DNA from: Nostoc sp. LPT
GTDB lineage: Bacteria > Cyanobacteriota > Cyanobacteriia > Cyanobacteriales > Nostocaceae
NCBI RefSeq assembly: GCF_017115165.1
Contig: NZ_JABXKF010000166.1
Location: forward strand, 29,799-93,798
Direction of reading: 5' to 3'
DNA: 64,000 nucleotides
Shown here: positions 34,050 to 41,639 of the stretch, piece by piece
Numbering within the stretch: position 1 is the first letter of the stretch
How the letters are laid out: each line of letters begins with the position of its first letter
Notes under the pieces: generated by a model
What the model saw: only the letters and a program-made list of their open reading frames with translations
Database searches by the model: none
What the model was told of the DNA's origin: nothing
Program-made: the position numbers and the translations under genes

Positions 34050-35309
34050 ATGACACCATCGGTTGCAGACAAAACGCCAATTCCAGCCAAGGTCTGGAGA
34101 CGACACACCGATCCACCAGGTTTGTGGATTTTTTTTGTTGTCAGTTCAGTCTCTTTGCACTTGCTGGTGTTCTGGCTGATGCGCTCATCTAATGCATTTA
34201 GCCTGTGGTTTCCCCAGCAAAATCAATCTGCTGTTCCCATTGAATTGATAGAAATTGCTCCTAAAACAAAATCAATAATCAAATCAAAATCAACAGCCAA
34301 AATAGTTTCGTCAAACTCACTATCCTCAACTCAAAAGTCTGTACCAACACGTTCATCACAAACAGCACGAACTACGCCTAAAAATGAAGATTTTGGCGCA
34401 ATAAATTCCCCTGAAAATCTCCAAAAAAACAGCCGAATTTACGCCTCTCAACCTAATAGTCAACCCTCTAGACAACAGATAGTCCCCACGCCAACACCGA
34501 AACCTACAAAAGCCACACCGAAACCTATAGCTAAAGCCACACCGACACCTACAGTTCCAGTCGGTAATTTACCTTGGAAGCGTCGTCAAGAAATAAAACT
34601 GGGAAAGGGAACGCAACTACCAACAGGTATTCCATCAAATCGACCAGTTTCAGAACCTGAAAATAGAGAAACTCCAGCAACTTCAACTAGAGAAACTCCA
34701 GCAACTTCAACTAGAGAAACTCCAGCAACTTCAACTAGAGAAACTCCAGCAACTTCAACTAGAGAAACTCCAGCAACTTCAACTAGAGAAACTCCAGCAA
34801 CTTCAACTAGAGAAACTCCAGCAACTTCGACTAGAGAAACTCCAGCAACTTCGACTAGGGAAACTCCAGCAACTTCGACTAGAGAAACTCCAGCAACTTC
34901 AGCTGGGGGAGCATCGGTAGCAATAGTAGCTCCCTTATCTAGAAATCAAGTGATTAGCTTGATACAATCAAGAGGATTCCGACAAGATGCTTTACCCGAC
35001 GTTATCGCTTTATACAGAGGAAGTAACACAAAACAATTAGACCCAAGTTTTCTTGTCCATAATTCTGGACTTGAAGCAGCACAACTCTTGGCTAGCTTGA
35101 TAATTGATCAGAATGGCAACTTTAAACAAGCCGTAATTCTAGAAATAGAACCAGCAGCACTGCAAAGTAAAAAAAGCACATACGAGCAAATCCTCAATGA
35201 AGTTTTCAAAACAGAAAACTTTCTTGCTGCCCACAATAACGATGGCACAAAACCAGAATTGAGCAATCTATATGTCAGGATCAAAATCCAACCTGCCAAT
35301 TCCAACTAA
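34050..35309 (+). CDS. TonB-like single-pass membrane protein with RETPATST repeats
   Basis: A 419-residue product. After a cytoplasmic stretch there is one membrane segment (about residues 26-47, LWIFFVVSSVSLHLLVFWLM). AVPIELIEIAP follows, a pattern seen in TonB/energy-transducer proteins. A long Lys/Pro/Thr linker leads to ten copies of an 8-residue repeat (R-E-T-P-A-T-S-T) at about 206-285, and then a globular C-terminal domain (about 290-415) with alternating strands (LDPSFLVHNSG, LIIDQNGNFKQAVILEI). The layout (anchor, extended periplasmic linker, C-terminal domain) is TonB-like, but a Ser-His-Leu-Leu anchor is only partly matched and no ExbB/ExbD genes are nearby. Its role is unproven. 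Confidence 0.65.
   Translation: MTPSVADKTPIPAKVWRRHTDPPGLWIFFVVSSVSLHLLVFWLMRSSNAFSLWFPQQNQSAVPIELIEIAPKTKSIIKSKSTAKIVSSNSLSSTQKSVPTRSSQTARTTPKNEDFGAINSPENLQKNSRIYASQPNSQPSRQQIVPTPTPKPTKATPKPIAKATPTPTVPVGNLPWKRRQEIKLGKGTQLPTGIPSNRPVSEPENRETPATSTRETPATSTRETPATSTRETPATSTRETPATSTRETPATSTRETPATSTRETPATSTRETPATSTRETPATSAGGASVAIVAPLSRNQVISLIQSRGFRQDALPDVIALYRGSNTKQLDPSFLVHNSGLEAAQLLASLIIDQNGNFKQAVILEIEPAALQSKKSTYEQILNEVFKTENFLAAHNNDGTKPELSNLYVRIKIQPANSN
34665..34904 (+). repeat. Ten tandem 24-bp coding repeats
   Basis: The unit AGAGAAACTCCAGCAACTTC plus A/G-ACT is repeated ten times without gaps; the later copies share a TCG for TCA change and the last ends in AGCT. Near-identity indicates recent slippage-type expansion. 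Confidence 0.9.
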
Positions 35310-35359
35310 ATACTTGAATTTTGGCAAAAGCTATGTTAAGTTTATATGGTTGGAAATTT

Positions 35360-35430
35360 GCGGGCGTAGTTTAGTGGTAAAACTATAGCCTTCCAAGCTA
35401 TTAATGCGGGTTCGATTCCCGCCGCCCGCT
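35360..35430 (+). tRNA. tRNA-Gly(UCC)
   Basis: A full 71-nt cloverleaf: acceptor GCGGGCG/CGCCCGC, D arm GTTT-AGTGGTA-AAAC, anticodon arm ATAGC-CTTCCAA-GCTAT with anticodon TCC, T arm GCGGG-TTCGATT-CCCGC, discriminator T. No CCA is encoded. It is a normal, uninterrupted tRNA and a useful contrast to the chimeric units at 1.5-2.1 kb. Confidence 0.97.
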
Positions 35431-35690
35431 TAGAAAAAAACTCTTAAATATACGAGTGCAAAAACTAAGTCTGAATCTTAGTAAAATAATTAGTTAAAAA
35501 GCAATTCACAATTTTGCAGTATACAGAAATAGCTTGAAACTGAGAGTAGCCAAATTCAAGACAGGATGAGAAATCAGCAACACTTTCTTCAACAACATCC
35601 GCACTCTGGCTATCTGTTTGTTGTTTGATAGTTGGCAGTACTCTGAAAATCGCCCAATACGTTTTGATTTTTTGGATTTTTGAATTGCTG

Positions 35691-36737
35691 CTAATTGAGA
35701 TTTTCTAGGCGAATGCGTGGATCGGCTGCTTTGAGCATCAAGTCGGCGATTAAATTGCCAACAATCAGTAACACTGCGCTCATTACCAAGCTTGCCATTA
35801 ATAAATATAAATCTTGAGCTAATACAGCCTGTAAGCTTAACCTTCCTAAACCTGGCCAGTTGAAGAAGAATTCGGCAATGAAGGCACCGCTTAATAAACC
35901 AGCTAATTCAAAACCCAATAAGGTAATCAAGGGATTTATCGCATTGCGGAGTGCATGAACGTAGATGACGCGGTTTTCTGGCAAACCTTTGGCACGAGCC
36001 GTCTGGATGTAATCTTGACGCAGAACATCCAATAATTCACCGCGAGTGATGCGTTGCAAACCAGCGAAACTAGTAATTGAGAGTGCGATTGTAGGTAAAA
36101 TCATGTGCCAGCCGATATCTAAGATTCTGCCAAACCACGACAGTTCTGAGTGATTGATGCTAGTCATGCTACCCACTGGGAACAACGGCGAGGTGATTTG
36201 GGCTAAAACCAGCAACGCTAAGGCAGTAATGAAACTGGGAAAGCCTTGTCCGGCATAACTAATCACCTGTAAAATCCGGTCTGCTGGCTTATTTTGTTTA
36301 ACAGCCGCAAAGATCCCTAGAGGGATGGCGATCGCCCATGTGACAATTAAAGATGCGATCGCTAATAGCAAAGTCGCTGGTACTCGTTCCCACAACAGCG
36401 ATGCTACTGAACGTTGATAAATAAAACTCGTGCCAAAATCCCCTTTGGTCAAGATTCGCCATAGCCACAGCCCAAATTGCTCTGGCCAAGACTTATCTAG
36501 ACCAAACTGCCGCTTGATTTCCTCAATTCTTTCAGGAGATATCTTCGGGTTTTGCCGTAGCGTATCTACATAATCACCAGGAGCGAGTTGAATGATGAAA
36601 AACGACAACGCTGACGCCAACAACAAAGTTAGCAGTGCCTGCAATAGCCGCTTTGCCACATAAACAAAAGTTTCGCTCGTTACTAGCTCGATTAGCCAAT
36701 CCCGACCTGTCTCCAAGGAAATTTTTGCAGATGTCAT
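35691..36737 (-). CDS. ABC transporter permease, OppB/DppB family
   Basis: A 348-residue inner-membrane permease with an N-terminal cytoplasmic part and about six membrane segments. The first periplasmic region has the family pattern LAPGDYVDTLRQNPKISPERIEEIKRQ, followed by QFGLWLWRILTKGDFGTS. The ATPase-contact (EAA) loop is in QTARAKGLPENRVIYVHALRNAINPL. These proteins import peptides or nickel, or act in related uptake, together with an OppC-type permease, one or two ATPases and a binding protein. None of those partners is adjacent, so the system is probably scattered, as is frequent in cyanobacteria. Flanked upstream by a long short-repeat block. Confidence 0.92.
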   Translation of the reverse strand: MTSAKISLETGRDWLIELVTSETFVYVAKRLLQALLTLLLASALSFFIIQLAPGDYVDTLRQNPKISPERIEEIKRQFGLDKSWPEQFGLWLWRILTKGDFGTSFIYQRSVASLLWERVPATLLLAIASLIVTWAIAIPLGIFAAVKQNKPADRILQVISYAGQGFPSFITALALLVLAQITSPLFPVGSMTSINHSELSWFGRILDIGWHMILPTIALSITSFAGLQRITRGELLDVLRQDYIQTARAKGLPENRVIYVHALRNAINPLITLLGFELAGLLSGAFIAEFFFNWPGLGRLSLQAVLAQDLYLLMASLVMSAVLLIVGNLIADLMLKAADPRIRLENLN

Positions 36738-36739
36738 TT

Positions 36740-36938
36740 ATATTTTGTCCTTTGTCATTTGTCATTTGTCATTTGTCCTTTGTCATTTGCCAGTTGTTTT
36801 GCTATTGACCAATGACTAATGACTAATATCATTTGTTCTTTGTCCTTCGTCCTTTGTCCTTCATCCTTTGTCCTTCGTCATTTGCCAATTGTTTTGCTAT
36901 TGACCAATGACCAATGACTAATGACCTATGACCTATGA
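36740..36938. repeat. Dense heptamer short-repeat block (TCATTTG / ATGACTA)
   Basis: About 200 bp made almost entirely of TTTGTCA/TTTGTCC units and GACCAATGACTAATGAC units. A longer segment (CCAATTGTTTTGCTATTGACC-like, about 36790 and 36890) is duplicated inside it. It separates two co-oriented genes. Confidence 0.8.
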
Positions 36939-37457
36939 TTAATATTCAACTAAAGAGATAATCGGCACGTCCGGTAAATGTGTACGCCCTTGTAAATCCC
37001 GTAGCTCGATAATAAACCCAAATCCTACTAGTTCGCAGCCAATTTTCTGCACCAACTTTGCTGTGGCACTTGCAGTTCCACCTGTGGCAATCAAATCGTC
37101 CACAATCAAAACTCGGCTACCTTGGTGTAAAGCGTCTTGATGCACTTCTAGGCAGTCTGTACCATACTCTAGTTGATATTCAATTGAGTGAACGGCTGCT
37201 GGTAACTTCCCTTTTTTGCGGATGGGAATAAAACCAGCTCCTAATTTATAAGCCAGAGGTGAACCAAAAATGAATCCCCTCGACTCCATACCAATGACAT
37301 AATCAGCTGTTATTCCAGCTTCATTGCATTTTTGTGTTAAAAAGTCAATAGTATAGCGCAGTCCCTCTGGATCGCGCAGTAACGTAGTAATATCCCGAAA
37401 TAAAATTCCGGGTTTCGGGAAATCTGGGATGTCACGAATGAGAGACTTTAAATCCAT
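36939..37457 (-). CDS. apt: Adenine phosphoribosyltransferase
   Basis: Apt salvages adenine to AMP with PRPP in the cytosol. The start at 37457 (MDLKSLIRDIPDFPKPGI) matches the family N-terminus; the open frame continues 84 bp upstream through CCCATGCCC-type repeats, giving a spurious Pro/His-rich extension, so the longer start is rejected. Motifs: FPKPGILFRDITTLL, IGMESRGFIFGSPLA, RKKGKLPAAVHSIEYQLEYG, and the PRPP-binding VLIVDDLIATGGTASA. At 172 residues the length is standard. Confidence 0.96.
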   Translation of the reverse strand: MDLKSLIRDIPDFPKPGILFRDITTLLRDPEGLRYTIDFLTQKCNEAGITADYVIGMESRGFIFGSPLAYKLGAGFIPIRKKGKLPAAVHSIEYQLEYGTDCLEVHQDALHQGSRVLIVDDLIATGGTASATAKLVQKIGCELVGFGFIIELRDLQGRTHLPDVPIISLVEY

Positions 37458-37867
37458 AAAATGGGGGATGGGAAGTAGGGAATGGGGAATGGGGCATGGG
37501 GAATGAGGTAGATAAATTAATAAGCAATGCCCAATGCCCAATGCCCAATTTCAGATACCTGAAAAATCGTACACTATAATGTCATACGCTGGGGGTCAAG
37601 TGGGGGTAAAGGCTGAAGCTTCGCCCTTCATTGACGATAATTAGAATCTAAACCAAGCTATAAAAGGTATTTCATTAATAAATGAGGTGAATTTAGTTAT
37701 GTTTTAAAATTTTGATTTCAATATAGGGAAAACTTTGAGTAGAAAGAGTTAAGTAATGTATATATCAGGTAGTCATGCTACTGCCACAAGTCTAAGGCTC
37801 AAGTCTTGGCTACCGATCTTAAATTTGTTTTATCTAGTCTGTTGGAACCGCACAAGGTATTTATAGA
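37458..37867. other. Intergenic region with GGGCATTGGG-type repeats
   Basis: The left part (37465-37552) is a run of GGGGCATGGGGAATGGGG-like short repeats; the right part is AT-rich and divergent between apt and the DUF3038 gene. TTGAGTAGAAAGAGTTAAGTAATGTATATA (around 37735-37764; key TTGAGT and TATATA) might include promoter elements, but I am not sure. Confidence 0.4.
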
Positions 37868-38494
37868 ATGAATGTTTCAGCAAGTTTAACGCCGTTCAAC
37901 AGTCCAACCCAAGACTCACTGCCGATGATTCTGGACACTTTACCAGATCCTGCGATCGCTTCTAAAACGTGTCCTCGCAGAACTAGGCTGCAAATTGACC
38001 TGATTTTACTGGCAATTGAAGCTTTAGAACTTGGTGGTTCGGAAGCAATCCTAGCTTTTGCTCAAGAGTTGGATCTTAAAGGAATTGTTAAAGACAGGGT
38101 GAATTTATGGCGGATGCGTAGCTCTAACCCGCTACGAAGAGCGCATATACGCCGTCCCTTAACTATTATGGAAGCAAAAGCTCTGGTGGTCATTGCTTGC
38201 TATATAGCACGGCGTTTAACTGTTGTCATCCGTCAGTTATTGATGATATGTCAACAAATGGAAGAAAAACAGATTCCATTAGAACAGAATTTGCGGCTAT
38301 CTAATTACTTAGAGCGGTTTAGAGCGCATTTTAAAAGCCGAATGAATTCTCGACGTTCTGGTGTACTAGCATTAACTTCTGATGAAAAATTAGATGCGCT
38401 AGCAATAAATTTGTTAGGACAATTACTCTTTTGTACTGGTACTGCTGGAATGCAGCGGTTCTGGATTAGTCTTTTTGACGGTGAAGTGGAATGA
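37868..38494 (+). CDS. DUF3038-like cyanobacterial protein
   Basis: A 208-residue helical protein with the pattern RRTRLQIDLILLAIEALELGGSEAIL, RVNLWRMRSSNPLRRA, and AKALVVIACYIARRL. It matches the cyanobacteria-restricted DUF3038 family, which usually stands directly before a DUF4335 gene, as here. Its function is unknown. The ATG of the next gene overlaps its stop by 4 bp (ATGA), so the two are translationally coupled and may act together. Confidence 0.78.
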   Translation: MNVSASLTPFNSPTQDSLPMILDTLPDPAIASKTCPRRTRLQIDLILLAIEALELGGSEAILAFAQELDLKGIVKDRVNLWRMRSSNPLRRAHIRRPLTIMEAKALVVIACYIARRLTVVIRQLLMICQQMEEKQIPLEQNLRLSNYLERFRAHFKSRMNSRRSGVLALTSDEKLDALAINLLGQLLFCTGTAGMQRFWISLFDGEVE

Positions 38495-39921
38495 ATATTC
38501 AACGTAAGTACAGTCTACCTAATTGTACTCTTCTTTTAGAAGGGTTAAGTGATGTCACTAGGGCTGCACAGTTCCAGGAAATGCGCCCAGAATTATCAAT
38601 ATTGGTAAATGCAGAATGCTATTTATCTGGTTACAATCAACCCTTAACCGGAGGGCGAGAATTTTTTGAAAGTTTGGTGAGGGCTGTTAGTGGTTATGCT
38701 CAAGAATTTCTGAGTACTGTACCCAATCCGCAAGCACACAATCAAGAATCAGAGCTAGTAGAGTTTCAAAAAATTGACGGCAACCTCCACAGGTTAATCA
38801 TACATTCCGAAAGTGCTCCAGAGGGGTTCGATCACTCTAATAATTCTAAACGTCCGCCGATTGAAATAGATTTGAATACGGTGCAGTTGTTTGATTTGGT
38901 AGAAGCAGTGGATCAGTTTTTTGCTGATAGCCAGACTTTACCAGAATTATCCCTAGAACTACAACCAGTTACTAGACGCTATGGCGGTGCTAGTCAGGCT
39001 GTAATCAGGCAGGCTGTTCCTGCTGCCGTGGGAGTATCGAGTTTAGCAGTAGCAGCGATCGCATTTAACTTGATTCCACCTCCCCAAATACGTATACCGC
39101 AGCCTAAGCCAGATGAGCAAACTAGCTCTACAACAAAGAGCCTTAATCCTCCAGCATCACCAGCTGCAACACCTATCGCGGCTGCAACACCAACACCACC
39201 ACCCACAGCTAATGAAAAGCCAGCAGTTAAAGATTTAGAAGCACTTTTAAATACAGTTCCAGAAATTACCGATCCATCCCAGCTGCGTGCATTGAATCGT
39301 CAAGTGTATAACCAAATCCATCCAGCTTGGACTAAGCGTTCAGGATTGCAACAGGATTTGATCTATCGTTTGGGTGTAGCTGCGGATGGAGCGATCGTTG
39401 GTTATAAAGCGGTGAATAAAGAAGCTAATCAAGGAGTTGGGCAAACTCCTCTGCCTAACCTACTTTATAATCCTGCGAACCGCGCTCCCATTTCCAATGA
39501 ACCAATCGCCCAATTCCGAATAGTGTTTACTACAAATGGTGTGCTGCAAGTTAGCCCTTGGCGAGGATATGCTAAGACACCAGAGGTAGTCGGTGCAAAA
39601 ATTACCGACTCTAATATCACTAAAGGTTTAAATCAAAAGCTTTATAATACAGTTCGCCAAACCTGGAGTGGCACTCCCACCTTTACACGAGATTTAAAAT
39701 ATCGGGTAGCAGTCAACAAAGATGGTGTAATTGCTGACTATGAACCACTCAATCAAGTCGCCTTTGATTATTTCCGAGAAACACCTCTTCCCAAGATGTT
39801 TAACGCTATCTACGGTTCTAATGTAGCTGCTCCCAATGACAAAGAACCTCTAGCCCACTTCCAAGTTTTATTCAAGTCTAACGGCAAGCTCGAAGTCACT
39901 CCTTGGAAGGGATATCAGTAA
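38491..39921 (+). CDS. DUF4335-like cyanobacterial protein
   Basis: A 476-residue product. The N-terminal part (MNIQRKYSLPNCTLLLEGLSD, residues 1-160) matches DUF4335. A hydrophobic segment (about 172-195, AVIRQAVPAAVGVSSLAVAAIAF) probably crosses the membrane and is followed by a Pro/Thr-rich linker. The C-terminal half has two related units (about 250-360 and 370-475), each with ITD...LN..-.Y......W..., RVAV..DG.I..Y.P.N, and PLP...FK.NG.L.V.PW.GY, which is an internal duplication. Probably a membrane-anchored protein with two periplasmic domains, paired with the upstream DUF3038 protein. Confidence 0.78.
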   Translation: MNIQRKYSLPNCTLLLEGLSDVTRAAQFQEMRPELSILVNAECYLSGYNQPLTGGREFFESLVRAVSGYAQEFLSTVPNPQAHNQESELVEFQKIDGNLHRLIIHSESAPEGFDHSNNSKRPPIEIDLNTVQLFDLVEAVDQFFADSQTLPELSLELQPVTRRYGGASQAVIRQAVPAAVGVSSLAVAAIAFNLIPPPQIRIPQPKPDEQTSSTTKSLNPPASPAATPIAAATPTPPPTANEKPAVKDLEALLNTVPEITDPSQLRALNRQVYNQIHPAWTKRSGLQQDLIYRLGVAADGAIVGYKAVNKEANQGVGQTPLPNLLYNPANRAPISNEPIAQFRIVFTTNGVLQVSPWRGYAKTPEVVGAKITDSNITKGLNQKLYNTVRQTWSGTPTFTRDLKYRVAVNKDGVIADYEPLNQVAFDYFRETPLPKMFNAIYGSNVAAPNDKEPLAHFQVLFKSNGKLEVTPWKGYQ

Positions 39922-39956
39922 TTGGGCATGGGGCATAGGGCAAGAAAATTAAGTTG

Positions 39957-40127
39957 CTATTCCCTATTCCCTATGGCTTTTACGTAAGTATTGAGTTTGG
40001 GTAACAGTTCATCAAGAATTGGTTTAAATCTGTTTACCTGTTCATTTGCCAATAACTGTCTGGCGTAGGCTAACGCACCGTAATTTGTCAATTGTGCCCC
40101 ACTCTGAGCAATAACACACCTGACAAT
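39957..40127 (-). pseudogene. 3' remnant of an unidentified gene
   Basis: The minus strand reads AQSGAQLTNYGALAYARQLL, then ANEQVNRFKPILDELLPKL, NTYVKAIGNRE and a stop. It has clear amphipathic coding character but no start codon and only about 57 codons after an upstream stop. The last residues come from an ATAGGGAAT short repeat. I do not recognise the parent family. It lies just before the ATPase gene, whose own 5' end is also disturbed. Confidence 0.4.
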
Positions 40128-40290
40128 TTAATTTTCTAACTATCTCTGTAAGTTTGCGATAATATGGCGCTAACCTGAGAAATTTAGATTTATAACCCAG
40201 GATTTTGCCTTTTTAAAGCGGATATACAATGCTTTTGACCCATTTCGTCCCTTACCCGCAGGAGATCCCGCTTATGTTGATTGTACAGAA

Positions 40291-41523
40291 GTGCGGGGAG
40301 ATGGTGACATATTAGTAGAAGTAGGTAGAGAGATTTTGTATTCAGACAGAATGACCTCTCAACTGTATGCAGGTCATCGTGGTGCTGGAAAATCTACAGA
40401 ATTACTGCGTCTTCAGCAATATTTAGATGAGGAAGGTTGCTTTGTTGTTTATTTTCCCGCCGATGAACAAGATATCGATCCAGAAGATGCCCAATATACT
40501 GATATTCTTTTAGCTTGTACCCGCCACTTATTAGAAACATTAAAAGATAGCACATCTCCAGCTAGTTTATTGAACTGGTTAAACGAGCGTTGGCAAGATT
40601 TAAAAGATTTGGCATTAACTGAAGTCTCCTTACAAAGCTTAAGTATAGAAGGGCAAATTGCCCAATTCGCCAAATTAACAGCAAATTTGCGAACAGAACC
40701 TACTCAACGCCAAAAAATTCGTGAGCGTGTCAATCCGCATACAATTACTTTGATTGCAGCTTTAAATGAGTTTATTCAAGATGCCAAAAAGCACTTACCT
40801 TCAGGATATTCTCAACTTGTATTAATTGCTGATAACTTAGACCGGATTGTGCCTATACCTCAAGAAGATGGACGTAGCAATCACGACCAAATATTTCTCG
40901 ACCGTAGCGAACAACTCCAAGCTCTAGATTGCCATTTGCTTTATACAGTACCCATTTCTTTGCTGTATTCTAATCGCGCCGCAGACCTAGCTAATATCTA
41001 TGGTAATACTCAGGTATTGCCGATGATTATGGTGCAAACGCCTGAAAATCAACCCTATCAACGCGGTATTAATAAAGTTATAGAAATACTGCAAAAGCGT
41101 CTGAGTTTGATAGACTCTAGTTTATCTGTGGTAGAGATGTTTGAGCAGCGAGAAGCTTTAGAAAGACTATGCCTCATGAGTGGAGGTCATGTGCGAAATT
41201 TATTATTATTAATGAAGGAGGCAATTAAATATACAAACACTCTACCCATTCCTACCAGAGCTTTACAGCGCTCAATGAGCGAGTTGCGAAATACTTATCG
41301 AAATACAGTTTTTGCTAATGAATGGGAAGCACTGGCAACTGTGTATCATTCTAAAGAAATAGAAAACGATCCATTGTATCGAGGCTTATTATTTAATCGC
41401 TGTATTTTAGAATATCGTTATTTAAATAGAGAAGGAGAAAGTCAAGTTTGGTATGATATTCATCCTCTTATCAAAGGTATTAAAGAATTTCAAGATACCT
41501 TTAATCGGCTGTATCCATCATAA
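40291..41523 (+). CDS. P-loop ATPase, partner of a giant TPR protein
   Basis: The Walker A motif is AGHRGAGKSTELL (about residue 27 from the GTG at 40291) and the Walker B is LVLIADNLDRIV, followed by a sensor-like region and a C-terminal helical part (RALQRSMSELRNTYRNT, YDIHPLIKGI). It resembles AAA+/STAND-type regulators common in filamentous cyanobacteria. The frame is open back to 40174, and the codons before the GTG encode LKRIYNAFDPFRPLPAGDP and then AYVDCTEV, which reads like the true N-terminus. No ATG, GTG or TTG occurs there; an ATA at 40192 stands where an ATG would fit. The GTG is therefore a minimal start. It is followed 116 bp later by the TPR gene. Confidence 0.75.
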   Translation: MRGDGDILVEVGREILYSDRMTSQLYAGHRGAGKSTELLRLQQYLDEEGCFVVYFPADEQDIDPEDAQYTDILLACTRHLLETLKDSTSPASLLNWLNERWQDLKDLALTEVSLQSLSIEGQIAQFAKLTANLRTEPTQRQKIRERVNPHTITLIAALNEFIQDAKKHLPSGYSQLVLIADNLDRIVPIPQEDGRSNHDQIFLDRSEQLQALDCHLLYTVPISLLYSNRAADLANIYGNTQVLPMIMVQTPENQPYQRGINKVIEILQKRLSLIDSSLSVVEMFEQREALERLCLMSGGHVRNLLLLMKEAIKYTNTLPIPTRALQRSMSELRNTYRNTVFANEWEALATVYHSKEIENDPLYRGLLFNRCILEYRYLNREGESQVWYDIHPLIKGIKEFQDTFNRLYPS

Positions 41524-41639
41524 AAATAAATTACTGTGTCATTCACAATATCTTTGCCAAAATGCAACATCTTATAAGGGTGTCGCTATAGGAACAAAGG
41601 CTACCTCCGTAGGCTATCAGGTATTACACAGCTAAGATT

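Noticed and set aside
34665..34904. Possible CRISPR array
   Set aside because: The repeats are directly contiguous with no spacers and stay in frame within a coding sequence.
36939..37541. Longer start for Apt with a 28-residue Pro/His-rich N-terminus
   Set aside because: The extra codons are CCCATGCCC-type intergenic repeats; the family N-terminus begins at the internal ATG.
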